Shown here one piece after another: positions 8,515 through 16,074 of a stretch of 30,810 nucleotides of DNA (position 1 is its first letter; every line of letters begins with the position of its first letter). The notes beneath the pieces were generated by a model. That model was not told where the DNA came from and searched no databases. It was given only the letters and a program-made list of their open reading frames with translations. A program made the position numbers and the translations under genes. The stretch is from a virus. The stretch covers positions 1 through 30,810 of IMG/VR virus record IMGVR_UViG_3300042564_000308. One strand, 5' to 3'.

Positions 8515-11500
8515 CTTTTAAATTGTTGTACAACAAATGTTCTGTTATTAAATGCAAATGGTTGAACCATCAAACCACCAATTGGGTTTTTCGTAGTAAT
8601 TGCTTCAAATGATACTGTTACAGCTCCAGATGGAATAATTACTCCCGAAGAAAATTGGCTTCCTCTTAAATTAATAGTCTCGGTAGTTCCATCACTTTTA
8701 AACCATTTTATATAAAATGCACAAGTATCATTTACATTAACACCATCATCATCACTAGCCCCAGATTGAACTAAACTAGCAAAGGCTTGGGCAAGCCATT
8801 GAGAAACTGTTCCAGCGCTTGTTGTTGTTAAGCTAGCAAGCGTATAAAAGGTATCATAAGAATTAAGATATATAGTGTTTGTATCTAAAGATTGTGATAC
8901 TAATGATACAGCATTAGTATTAATATTACCTGTAGCAACTACGTTACCGTTAAGGTACATAGCACTACCATTGTAAGTAATATTAGTAGAATTATTACCT
9001 AAAGCAAATGTACCATCACTATTAATTCTAGCACCTGAGCCAGTCATGCTAGTCCCAGATATTGCTGGAGACGTACCTACTTGAAGGTTATTAGACCAAA
9101 TAGTTCCTGCAGCAATCTTTTCTGCTGTAATAGCTTCTGAGCTAATCTTGATAGCTGTAATAGCGTTAGTAGCTATCTTGTCTGCAACAATAGCACCTGC
9201 TGCAATCTTAACTGCAACAACAGAGTTAGCCGCAATAGCGTCTGCAGTAACTGAGTCTGCAGCTAGCTTAACTGCTGTAATGGCACCAGCCTCAATCTTA
9301 TTTGCTGTAATAGCATTAGCGGCAATCTTGTCTGCTGTTACTGCATCAGCATTAATCTTAGCCGCTGTAACAGCGTTAGCATTAATCTTATCAGCGGTAA
9401 CAGCATTGGCAATAATTTTATCAGCAGTAACTGCGTTAGCCGCAATGTTAACTGCGATAACAGCATCAGCCGCAATCTTACCCGCAGTAATAGCACCCGC
9501 ATTAATCTTAACAGCAGTAACTGCGTTAGCCGCTATCTTGTCTGCGGTAACTGCGTCTGCATTAATTTTAATTGCGGTAATCGCATCAGCTGCAATCTTA
9601 TTTGCTGTAATAGCGTCTGCCGCTATCTTGTCCGCAGTAACTGCGTCTGCACTAATCTTAGCGGCAGTAATAGCCCCTGCATTAATCTTATCTACTGTAA
9701 CTGCATTAGCACTGATCTTATCTGCAGTGACTGCGTCTGCCGCAATCTTAACAGCTGTAATTGCATTAGCTTCTATGGTAGCTGCAGTAACCGCATTAGC
9801 GGCAATCTTACCAGCAACAACTGCATTGGCTGCAATAGTAGATGCGGTAACTGCGTCTGCGGCAATCTTACCTGCTACAACAGCCCCTGCTTCAATAGTA
9901 GTTGCTGTAACAGCATTAGCCGCAATCTTACCTGCTACAACAGCGTTAGCCGCTATCTTATCAGCAACAACAGCATTAGCAGAAATCTTATCTGCAACAA
10001 TTGCATTAGCAATAATCTTATCGGATGTTACAGCATTACTACCAATCTTAGTTTCAGTAATAGCGCCTGATCCCACCTTAGCTTCTGTAACTGCTCCAGC
10101 CGCAAGCTTTAAATCGTTTACCGCATCGTTAACTAGTTGTGCAGTATTAACAGTTCCTGAATTAAGGTTACCTGTTGCAGCACTAATAGCCGCAATGTTA
10201 GTCTTAGTAGCTGTAACAGCTCCAGCAGCAATCTTGAGATCGCTTACTGCGTTATTAACTAATTGTGCTGTATCAACAGTACCTGAGTTAAGGTTACCAG
10301 TCAAAGCGCTTATAGCAGCAAGATTAGTTTTTGCAGCTGTAACGGCATTAGCCGCTATCTTAGCTTCAGTTACTGCACCAGCAACTAAATTAGCCGCATT
10401 AACAGTGTCTGCTTTAAGGTTGCCTGTTGTAGCATTAAGAGCCGCAATATCTGTTTTAGCGGCTGTGATAGCACCATCTAGAATTTTTAAACTAGAAACA
10501 GCATTGTTAACAATTTGATCAGTACCTACTGTACCACTGTTAAGACCGCCTGTTAAAGAGCTTATAGCGGCAATATCCGTTTTAGCCGCAGTGACTGCGT
10601 TAGCCGCTATTTTAGCGCTTGTAATCGCATTAGCAACAATATTAGCAGAGGCTACTGTATCAGCTTTAAGGTTACCAAGAGTGTTATCTAAAGCGGCAAG
10701 GTTAGTCTTTGCAGCTGTAACTGCTCCATCAAGAATTTTTAAATTACTTACGGCATTATTAACAATTTGTGCTGTGCTAACTGTATCAGGGTTAAGATAA
10801 CCTGTTAATGGGCTTAAAGCAGCTAATTCTGTTTTAGCGGCTGTAATAGCTCCATCAAGAACCTTAAGAGATGTAACAGCCCCATCAGCTATTTTAACTG
10901 TTGTAACAGCATTGTTATTTATTTTATCTGTTGTAACAGCATTGTTAACAATATTACCATTAGCAACAATATTACCATTAAGAGTTAACACAGTACCATT
11001 AAACGCAACGTTGGTGGTAGGATTACCTAGAACAAAATTACCATTAGAATACAAGTGTGTACCTGAACCAGTCATTGTTGTACCACTAAGCAGTGGTGAT
11101 GACCCAACAATAATTTCACCTGAGGTTAATGTACCCATATTAGCTGTAAGAGCCGCAAGGTTTGCTACAGTAATTTTGTCTGCTGTAACTGCTCCAGCCG
11201 CAATCTTATCAGAGATAACAGCACCAGCTTCAATCTTAACAGACGTAATAGCTTGGGCCGCAATAGCTTGAGCACCAATAGTAAATGCCGCAATGTTAGC
11301 GCCTGTAATAGTATTAGCAAAAATCTTGTCGCCTGTAATTGTACCTGCTGCAATGTCTGCGGCAACGATAGTTCCTGCTGCAATTTTACCTGCCACAACT
11401 GAGTTAGCGGCAATAGCATTGGATGTTACGGAGTCAGCCGCAAGCTTATTAGCAACAATAGACCCAGCCGCAATAGTGTTTGTTGTTACTGCGTCTGCGG

Positions 11501-12542
11501 CAATCTTACCCGCTACAACTGCATTAGCACTGATCTTATCTGATGTGATAGCATTAGCCGCAATTTTATCTGCAACAACAGCATTGGTGGCAATCTTGTC
11601 TGCTATAACAGCATTAGCAACAATCTTAGGTGATGTGATAGAATCAGAAGCAATCTTTGTTTCTGTAATAGCTGCTGTAGCAATCTTAACTTCTGTAATT
11701 GCATTGGCAACAATGTTAGCCGCATTTACTGTGTCAGCCTTAAGATTACCTAAAGTAGTATCTAATGCAGCAAGAGAAGCTTTGTTAGCTGTAATAGCAC
11801 CATCAAGTACTTTTAAATTAGTTACAGCATTATTCACAATCTGTGCAGTATCTACTGTATCTGGATTAAGATAACCAGTAAGGGGGCTAAGAGCCGCCAC
11901 ATTGGTTTTAGCCGCAGTAACTGCACCGTCAAGTAACTTTAAATTAGTTACAGCATTAGTTGCAATTTGAGCCGCAGATACTGTGTTAGGTCTTAAGTCT
12001 CCAAAGGCTTGATCAAGAGCCGCTACGTTAATCTTTGTAGCTGTAACTGCATTGGCGGCAATCTTAAGCTCGGTGACTGCATTATTCATAATCTCATTAA
12101 AAGAGATTGTAGATGGAGGAACAACAATATCTAAGTCAATAGCATTACCATCATCCTGTTTCCAATGATAGTCTGGAGCAGAAGTATTAACAGCAAATTT
12201 AATCTTTCTACCACCAAGAATAAGGTAATATAAAAAATTAATAGTACCAAATGGAAAGATAGACTTGTACCAAGTATAGTCTGCTGGATTAGTTGACTCA
12301 GTAGATGTGCTACTATTATAGATACCAAAGTAAAGCTTAAGAGTAGGTGTATTAGAAAAACCTGTGCCTACATTGTCATCAGCATATTTAACATGGATAT
12401 ACTGGTAAGTATAAGAACCCGGATCTCCAGCTGGGAGATCAGGATTTGGCTCAGTACCACCAGACAACCCATCAATATTTAAACTTAAATCAAACAAATA
12501 AGCATCAAGCTCTTTATCCCCTGTAATAGGTGGATTAAACAT
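8511..12542 (-). CDS. Giant repeat-built tail fibre/tail protein with duplicated architecture
   Basis: This 1343-residue protein starts at ATG 12542, two bases after the preceding stop, behind a perfect AGGAGG. Residues 1-150 form a unique N-terminal domain rich in Tyr, Gly and Pro, presumably the virion anchor. Then come three 42-residue units (xAALxxxTGxLxxDTVxxAQIV...AVT.K), an array of 10-residue units (A-[DNG]-A-[VI]-T-A-x-K-I-x) and a cap module containing SGTTMTGSGTH (about 465-530). The same order then repeats with six 42-residue units, about 32 ten-residue units and a second cap with SGTSMTGSGAR (about 1140-1215). A unique C-terminal domain of about 130 residues ends VVQQFKR and is probably the receptor-facing tip. 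The 10-residue period would suit a beta-solenoid or a stacked trimeric shaft. Related Ala/Thr/Ile repeats occur in the C-terminal parts of phage host-specificity proteins. No enzymatic motif was seen. Confidence 0.8.
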   Translation of the reverse strand: MFNPPITGDKELDAYLFDLSLNIDGLSGGTEPNPDLPAGDPGSYTYQYIHVKYADDNVGTGFSNTPTLKLYFGIYNSSTSTESTNPADYTWYKSIFPFGTINFLYYLILGGRKIKFAVNTSAPDYHWKQDDGNAIDLDIVVPPSTISFNEIMNNAVTELKIAANAVTATKINVAALDQAFGDLRPNTVSAAQIATNAVTNLKLLDGAVTAAKTNVAALSPLTGYLNPDTVDTAQIVNNAVTNLKVLDGAITANKASLAALDTTLGNLKADTVNAANIVANAITEVKIATAAITETKIASDSITSPKIVANAVIADKIATNAVVADKIAANAITSDKISANAVVAGKIAADAVTTNTIAAGSIVANKLAADSVTSNAIAANSVVAGKIAAGTIVAADIAAGTITGDKIFANTITGANIAAFTIGAQAIAAQAITSVKIEAGAVISDKIAAGAVTADKITVANLAALTANMGTLTSGEIIVGSSPLLSGTTMTGSGTHLYSNGNFVLGNPTTNVAFNGTVLTLNGNIVANGNIVNNAVTTDKINNNAVTTVKIADGAVTSLKVLDGAITAAKTELAALSPLTGYLNPDTVSTAQIVNNAVSNLKILDGAVTAAKTNLAALDNTLGNLKADTVASANIVANAITSAKIAANAVTAAKTDIAAISSLTGGLNSGTVGTDQIVNNAVSSLKILDGAITAAKTDIAALNATTGNLKADTVNAANLVAGAVTEAKIAANAVTAAKTNLAAISALTGNLNSGTVDTAQLVNNAVSDLKIAAGAVTATKTNIAAISAATGNLNSGTVNTAQLVNDAVNDLKLAAGAVTEAKVGSGAITETKIGSNAVTSDKIIANAIVADKISANAVVADKIAANAVVAGKIAANAVTATTIEAGAVVAGKIAADAVTASTIAANAVVAGKIAANAVTAATIEANAITAVKIAADAVTADKISANAVTVDKINAGAITAAKISADAVTADKIAADAITANKIAADAITAIKINADAVTADKIAANAVTAVKINAGAITAGKIAADAVIAVNIAANAVTADKIIANAVTADKINANAVTAAKINADAVTADKIAANAITANKIEAGAITAVKLAADSVTADAIAANSVVAVKIAAGAIVADKIATNAITAIKISSEAITAEKIAAGTIWSNNLQVGTSPAISGTSMTGSGARINSDGTFALGNNSTNITYNGSAMYLNGNVVATGNINTNAVSLVSQSLDTNTIYLNSYDTFYTLASLTTTSAGTVSQWLAQAFASLVQSGASDDDGVNVNDTCAFYIKWFKSDGTTETINLRGSQFSSGVIIPSGAVTVSFEAITTKNPIGGLMVQPFAFNNRTFVVQQFKR
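8910..9119 (-). repeat. Cap module, second copy
   Basis: This stretch encodes a non-repetitive beta-rich module with the order VGTSPAISGTSMTGSGARI, then GTFALGN, NITYNGSAMYLNGNVVATGNI. It closely matches the module encoded at about 10940-11160, so it is one of two copies. Each copy ends one round of the repeat architecture. Confidence 0.75.
9120..10079 (-). repeat. Array of about 32 tandem 30-base units (10-residue protein repeat), second copy
   Basis: Units of exactly 30 bases run for about 960 bases with no insertion or deletion; each encodes A-x-A-[VI]-T-A-x-K-I-x. The phase is kept so strictly that the same codons align every 30 bases. Third positions vary (for example gcg/gca/gct), so selection for protein sequence, not recent copying alone, keeps the repeat. 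Confidence 0.85.
10083..10838 (-). repeat. Six 126-base units (42-residue protein repeat), second copy
   Basis: Six consecutive 42-residue units share the frame [TA]x[LI]AA[LI]xxxTGxLxxxTVxxxx[LI]V followed by a half that resembles two 10-residue units (...AVxxxKIxxGAVTAxK). Boundaries are approximate, read from the translated sequence. Confidence 0.78.
10940..11160 (-). repeat. Cap module, first copy
   Basis: It encodes VGSSPLLSGTTMTGSGTHL, then GNFVLGN, NVAFNGTVLTLNGNIVANGNI, the counterpart of the module at about 8910-9119. Here it lies in the middle of the protein, between the first 10-residue array and the second set of 42-residue units. Confidence 0.75.
11179..11718 (-). repeat. Array of about 18 tandem 30-base units, first copy
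   Basis: The same 10-residue unit as in 9120-10079, again with exact 30-base phasing. A repeated 'caatctta' segment ends at 11208 and again at 11688, 16 units apart. Confidence 0.82.
11660..12037 (-). repeat. Three 126-base units (42-residue protein repeat), first copy
   Basis: Three 42-residue units open the repeat region, beginning around INVAALDQAFGDLRPNTV. They are half the number found in the second copy (10083-10838). The right-hand boundary with the 10-residue array is approximate. Confidence 0.72.
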
Positions 12543-12544
12543 TA

Positions 12545-14068
12545 TTACCTCCTGTCTGCTGGTCTAACATCAAACGATATCATTGGTAGTCTCCAATAAT
12601 CTGTTGATGTAATATATAAGTTCATTACACGACCATTAACTCTTGGGTCTACCTTGTAGCCCTGTGATTTTTGATTATTAGGTAGGAATGTAAATACATC
12701 CTCTGCGGTATATGTTGGTTCGTCAATATAATTGTTTTGACCACGTACTTTAATACTGATACTTGCTGTTGAAGATACTTTATCAAACACAGGATATATC
12801 GAGTTAATAATAGAACTAGCTGTTAAGTCACCTGTATTAATTTTCTTTGATACATAAGAGTCATATGGAACAAAGGTAGTACCATTGTACATAAGATAAG
12901 CATCATTAGTAATTAATGTTTGTGTGCTGGTAGTTGTAAACAACAACTCTTGTTTAGCATAAACAAAAGTACTATTTAAATTTTGTGGAGCATTAAACGC
13001 ATATGTAACGCTAGCTAATTGTCTCTTTGTCCATGTATTATTTTTATAATTAAAGATAAGAGCTTCGTTACATACTGTAGAAGATCCTTTAGGATAGTTA
13101 ATCCAGATTTCTTTATAGAATGGATTACGTACTACGTGTACCTTACTGATTTGTGCTTTATTTAAATTATTAAAGAAATACTTTTTAATTCTAAAGTCAG
13201 CAATAGATTCAATATTACCTGAACCATTGTGAATATAAATATCATTACGATCTACAACAAAATGGTTACCGTCAAACTCGCATACACAATCTGTACCGAG
13301 GATACCATAAGACTTTGAATAAGGAGTTACTTTAGATATTGTTCCAATGGACAATATATTAATACTGTCTTCAGAATAAATAAACATGTTACCTCTAAGG
13401 TCAAGCATATCTAATACTTGGGAAGTAGAGCTTAATTCAAACTCATCAGCTGTGTCTGTTGTAGTTCCGGGTTGCCATACTTGAGGGATATTACCTGTAG
13501 GTGCTTGAACAGACACACGTACTGTTCCGGGAGCATAGGTTACAATACCGTCTTGTGTTAAAGTTAAGTTAGCTGCAACAAGAGAATAATTAAATGATCT
13601 AATAACTCGAGCTGTTACAGTAAGACCCGCAACATAGTTCCATCCAGGAAGTGGTTGAAAGGTTGATCCTGCTGAAGGACTACCATACAGACAGTACAAA
13701 GGTGTTGTCTGACCATTGTTTACAATAATAGCAAAGCCACCGTTAAATTGTGTACCTTGCCAATCACTGTTGTCATACACTACGTCTGCTGAAGTAAACA
13801 TATTTGATGTATTACCAGCAGCATCTACTCGAACGATAGCTCCATTCTTAGCAAAGATATTATAACCTTGATCAGGTCTTTTCCAGTGAATACCATAGTT
13901 AGGAGCAATAGCTACAGTCCTGTATGCTGCTTCTCCAGTAATTGTTTGTACTGCATTATCATCAAACCGAACATTGAGTACATCAGAAAAAACATTAGGA
14001 GGAACAATTAAAGGGGATAGGTCTGTGTTGAGACCTCCCTTACCTAGGTCTGTAATTGGTGTTGCCAT
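12545..14068 (-). CDS. Tail nozzle / stabilisation-like virion protein
   Basis: This 507-residue protein starts at ATG 14068 (MATPITDLGKGGLNTDLSPL) behind AAGGATATCTT. The opening 'GGLNTDLSPLIVPPNVFSDVLNVRF' style of sequence (Gly-Leu-Asn-Thr-Asp, then Pro-rich, then a strand with Asn-Val-Arg-Phe) is typical of the beta-rich podovirus proteins that close the tail (nozzle, or P22 stabilisation-protein type). The whole protein is rich in beta-forming residues with repeated short blades such as GFAIIVNNGQTTPLY, NMFIYSEDSINILS, NHFVVDRNDIYIHNGSG and EIWINYPKGSSTVCNEALIF in form, suggesting a beta-propeller. There are no membrane segments. Its position after the lysis cassette and before the second fibre fits a distal tail part that the fibre attaches to. 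Exact homology to T7 gp12 or P22 gp10 is not claimed. Confidence 0.65.
   Translation of the reverse strand: MATPITDLGKGGLNTDLSPLIVPPNVFSDVLNVRFDDNAVQTITGEAAYRTVAIAPNYGIHWKRPDQGYNIFAKNGAIVRVDAAGNTSNMFTSADVVYDNSDWQGTQFNGGFAIIVNNGQTTPLYCLYGSPSAGSTFQPLPGWNYVAGLTVTARVIRSFNYSLVAANLTLTQDGIVTYAPGTVRVSVQAPTGNIPQVWQPGTTTDTADEFELSSTSQVLDMLDLRGNMFIYSEDSINILSIGTISKVTPYSKSYGILGTDCVCEFDGNHFVVDRNDIYIHNGSGNIESIADFRIKKYFFNNLNKAQISKVHVVRNPFYKEIWINYPKGSSTVCNEALIFNYKNNTWTKRQLASVTYAFNAPQNLNSTFVYAKQELLFTTTSTQTLITNDAYLMYNGTTFVPYDSYVSKKINTGDLTASSIINSIYPVFDKVSSTASISIKVRGQNNYIDEPTYTAEDVFTFLPNNQKSQGYKVDPRVNGRVMNLYITSTDYWRLPMISFDVRPADRR
12548..12553 (-). promoter_or_regulatory. Perfect AGGAGG ribosome-binding site of the giant repeat fibre
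   Basis: AGGAGG lies five bases before ATG 12542 and sits inside the last codons of the upstream gene. It is one of only two full-consensus sites noticed here, suggesting high translation of this fibre. Confidence 0.75.
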
Positions 14069-14100
14069 AAGATATCCTTTTTATTACTAATAGGTACCGA

Positions 14101-14559
14101 TTAAGTTTTATTATATTCTTCTTCGGTTAATAGACCTGACTTGTATTTATTTGCAGGTCGGAAAATAGTTAGCTTCTGACCCCGCATTTCAGGTGCAAAA
14201 GAAATATGAGTCCAACGACCATACTCGTGAATCATCTGATCAAATTTAATTCCAGCGGCTTCAATGGCTTTGCATACTGCTAACGGATTACCGTAGGACG
14301 ATGTAAAGTCAATAGCCCAACCATCCATGTGGGAGGATACTCGTGATCCACCAACGGCTACGTTTACTTCAGGTAGTCTAAGCCAAGAGTTTACGCTGAT
14401 AGGTTTACCGAGTACAGCACGTATCTGTTGCATACCCTCAGCGGCTTTCTTCATGTTCTCAAGTTGACGTTCGTCTGGTTGATTGTTGATACCCATTCGA
14501 ACAGCTGTGTCTGAATGTGTAGCTTCTTCGAGTGTAAAGTTTTCACTTAGCTTTGTCAT
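14101..14559 (-). CDS. M15-family peptidase (endolysin)
   Basis: This 152-residue protein starts at ATG 14559, overlapping the holin stop by four bases, with AAGG upstream. It matches the Peptidase_M15_3 pattern of phage lysins: NFTLEEATHSDTAVRMGINN at the N terminus, SVNSWLRLPEVNVAVGGSRVSSHMDGWAIDF in form at 55-85, and HEYGRWTHISF at 111-121. The zinc ligands expected for the family are H77, D84 and H118, with E112/H111 near the catalytic site. The enzyme would cut peptide cross-links or stem peptides in peptidoglycan. There is no signal peptide, so it depends on the adjacent holin for release. The length is normal for a single-domain M15 lysin. The short basic C-terminal tail has no wall-binding domain. 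Confidence 0.88.
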   Translation of the reverse strand: MTKLSENFTLEEATHSDTAVRMGINNQPDERQLENMKKAAEGMQQIRAVLGKPISVNSWLRLPEVNVAVGGSRVSSHMDGWAIDFTSSYGNPLAVCKAIEAAGIKFDQMIHEYGRWTHISFAPEMRGQKLTIFRPANKYKSGLLTEEEYNKT

Positions 14560-14963
14560 TTCTTAACCTTGTCTGCAATCTTTTCCATAGTGCGTCCACC
14601 AAAGTAAAACGACATAACTAACATACCCCATTGACCCAGTAGTTCTACATAGGCTCCACGGGTTTCGTAATCAAAAATTGATGCAATAGCAAAGCCAGAG
14701 TAAGCTGTTAACAAGAATACTAAAGTTAGTGGTCGGATATTTTTAGACATCCATGAGTCACTCACCATATCAGCTTGCATACGTTGAGTGAGATTATTTT
14801 GTTCGGTCTCATATAGTTTAGTTTCATTAGCCATCTTAGCTAACTCACCATCATGAGCCATCTTTTGTAGCTCTAATTGAGCCTTAGCTTTTTGTTCGGG
14901 GTCTGGGATAAGCTTATCAATGAGCTTACCACCTACGTTTAACAGGGCATCTAGTCCTAGCAT
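14556..14963 (-). CDS. GTA-type three-TM holin family protein
   Basis: This 135-residue protein starts at ATG 14963. The N-terminal third (LDALLNVGGKLIDKLIPDPE) is amphipathic, residues 24-70 form a charged helix, and two clear hydrophobic segments follow at about 79-97 (TLVFLLTAYSGFAIASIF) and 104-121. This order, including IPDPEQKAKAQLEL and SWMSKNIRPLTLVFLL in form, is that of the holin family first described for gene-transfer-agent release (PF11351). Such proteins form the membrane lesion that lets the lysin reach the wall. The gene is directly followed by the M15 lysin with an ATGA overlap, the usual holin-lysin pairing. It has the strongest ribosome-binding site of the cassette. Confidence 0.85.
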   Translation of the reverse strand: MLGLDALLNVGGKLIDKLIPDPEQKAKAQLELQKMAHDGELAKMANETKLYETEQNNLTQRMQADMVSDSWMSKNIRPLTLVFLLTAYSGFAIASIFDYETRGAYVELLGQWGMLVMSFYFGGRTMEKIADKVKK

Positions 14964-14970
14964 ATGTTTC

Positions 14971-14976
14971 CCTCCT
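14971..14976 (-). promoter_or_regulatory. Perfect AGGAGG ribosome-binding site of the holin
   Basis: AGGAGG is seven bases before ATG 14963 and overlaps the stop codon of the preceding small gene, so termination of that gene would deliver ribosomes to the site. Confidence 0.8.
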
Positions 14977-15217
14977 ATGCGTATTTATCAAAGTGTGTTT
15001 TGTTATTAAATATTTCTATCTCAACAAGATTTTGTCTAGCTCTTTTGTTGTATAATTCTAAAGCTAGTTCATCAATGGTTTGTCTGATCTTATTAGCCCT
15101 AATTACTGCATCATATTCAGACTGTAATCTTTCAACTCTTGTTTCAAAAGCAATTGATTTAACATCGTAAGGGGTAGGAAAAACAAAAGGATACCATTTA
15201 TGTAATGAGGTAATCAT
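14975..15217 (-). CDS. Small unknown protein in the lysis cassette
   Basis: This 80-residue protein (MITSLHKWYPFVFPTPYDVK...) starts at ATG 15217, which overlaps the preceding stop by four bases; AGAGG lies upstream. Residues 25-60 form a charged helix (RVERLQSEYDAVIRANKIRQ). There is no signal peptide or membrane segment. I do not recognise a family. Being sandwiched between a secreted protein and the holin, it may belong to lysis or be a minor virion protein. Strict spacing and a good ribosome-binding site support that it is a real gene. Confidence 0.7.
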   Translation of the reverse strand: MITSLHKWYPFVFPTPYDVKSIAFETRVERLQSEYDAVIRANKIRQTIDELALELYNKRARQNLVEIEIFNNKTHFDKYA

Positions 15218-15507
15218 TTATTAACCTCTTTTTCAACAAGTTGTTGGTAAAGAAAAACTACCTTACTTCTTAATTCTGTGCTATCAGCAGTGCCAGCCCA
15301 TTCAGGTAGGTTATTCCATATTAATACTAAATCTTCTTTACTGCATTTATGACCTTTAAGGTCTAGCCATCTGTTGAGATGGATGTGTCGTTCTAATGGA
15401 TTATGTATTGTCATACTTAACCCATAGAACTCCACTGTAGAGCATCTAATCGTTTGAGAAGATGCTACTGATATCAACAATAGAAATGCAGCTATAAACC
15501 ACTTCAT
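15214..15507 (-). CDS. Secreted small protein, possible lysis accessory
   Basis: This 97-residue protein starts at ATG 15507, coupled to the preceding gene by ATGA and lacking a clear ribosome-binding site of its own. Residues 1-17 (MKWFIAAFLLLISVASS) are a classical signal peptide with likely signal peptidase I cleavage after Ser-Ser. There is no lipobox cysteine, so it is not an Rz1-type lipoprotein. The mature part has two cysteines (C22 and C55, near TIRC and HKCS), which could form a periplasmic disulfide, and ends in a helix with LRSKVVFLYQQLVEKE. The family is unknown to me. Location among holin, lysin and coiled-coil membrane protein genes suggests a periplasmic role at lysis, by inference only. 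Confidence 0.68.
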   Translation of the reverse strand: MKWFIAAFLLLISVASSQTIRCSTVEFYGLSMTIHNPLERHIHLNRWLDLKGHKCSKEDLVLIWNNLPEWAGTADSTELRSKVVFLYQQLVEKEVNK

Positions 15508-15746
15508 TTTAAATGTAGCTTATTGTCTATAGCCAACCATATAGCACCAAAGAAAGCACCAACGATAATCACTGGTTTAACTGCTTTGGCAAACCATTCA
15601 AGAACAATGAATGCACCTTGAGCAGCATTAAAAGCTTTAACAACTTCCTCTGTACTTTTATCTAGTTTATCTACTTTGGCTTCTAACAAAAGAAGTCGTT
15701 CATATATCTGTGAGTGGCTTACTTCTTGTTCTTGAATGATGTTCAT
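15504..15746 (-). CDS. Coiled-coil plus single-TM membrane protein (XhlA-like topology)
   Basis: This 80-residue protein starts at ATG 15746, three bases after the preceding stop, with AAAGG upstream. Residues 10-45 are a helical coiled coil (IYERLLLLEAKVDKLDKSTE), and residues 57-73 are one membrane segment (VIIVGAFFGAIWLAI), with a short tail DNKLHLK. This topology resembles haemolysin XhlA-type proteins and small holin partners. It could assist or antagonise the GTA-type holin, or act as one half of a spanin-like pair with the secreted product that follows. Sequence alone does not decide this. The ATGA overlap with that product supports a shared role. Confidence 0.72.
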   Translation of the reverse strand: MNIIQEQEVSHSQIYERLLLLEAKVDKLDKSTEEVVKAFNAAQGAFIVLEWFAKAVKPVIIVGAFFGAIWLAIDNKLHLK

Positions 15747-15749
15747 CTA

Positions 15750-15989
15750 TTATGCCTTTACTTCTACGTCTTGGATGTCAGGTTCTTGTTTAGTTTCAAG
15801 AGCTTGCTTTAACAAAGCAAAGAAAGCATTACGACCTACTTGGAGTTGGTCAACATTAAACTTTGCTGATTCTAATTTACGATCAAGATCTGCAACATGA
15901 TTCAAAAACATTTGTTGTTCTTGAGTCATGTCTTCGTATTTATACTCGATACCGTCAATAGTTACGGGGGTCTTTTCATTTTTTCCCAT
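15750..15989 (-). CDS. DUF6447-like small protein
   Basis: This 79-residue protein starts at ATG 15989 with AAAGGAAAA upstream. PVTIDGIEYKYEDMTQEQQM at 8-27 followed by a coiled coil with LDRKLESAKFNVDQLQVGRN matches the DUF6447 pattern: a short beta-hairpin naming an 'IDG.EY..ED' motif, then one long helix. Such proteins are frequent in marine and freshwater phages and have no known function. It opens the lysis-like cassette after the largest gap in this region. Confidence 0.7.
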   Translation of the reverse strand: MGKNEKTPVTIDGIEYKYEDMTQEQQMFLNHVADLDRKLESAKFNVDQLQVGRNAFFALLKQALETKQEPDIQDVEVKA

Positions 15990-16074
15990 GATTATTTTCC
16001 TTTTAAATTGCCACTAAATGTCAGGTAGTGACTTCCTGTTTTTTTTTAAAATACAATTTCAGCGCCTATTTAGT
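15990..16074. other. 85-base intergenic gap with weak hairpin and T9 tract
   Basis: This is the longest gene-free stretch in the window. On the plus strand a short imperfect hairpin (CAGG...CCTG, about 16022-16038) is followed by nine T. It would work only for plus-strand transcripts, and there are no plus-strand genes. On the minus strand I see no convincing -35/-10 pair or terminator. It separates the fibre-associated genes from the lysis cassette and may hold a phage-specific promoter that I cannot recognise. Confidence 0.35.

Noticed and set aside
9120-10079. CRISPR array because of regular 30-base repeats
   Set aside because: The units are contiguous with no unique spacers and are translated in frame as a fibre protein, so this is coding repeat sequence.
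9148-10518. A 456-residue plus-strand open frame (and further ones at 10591-10800, 10912-11271 and 11293-11874) rich in Ala, Leu, Ile and Val
   Set aside because: They lie exactly antisense to the 30-base repeats of the fibre gene. The repeated codons happen to give no stops on the other strand, and no ribosome-binding site or non-repeat sequence supports them.
16022-16047. A plus-strand hairpin plus T9 as a terminator
   Set aside because: The stem is only four clean pairs with mismatches, and no plus-strand gene exists upstream, so it is kept only as a note in the gap entry.
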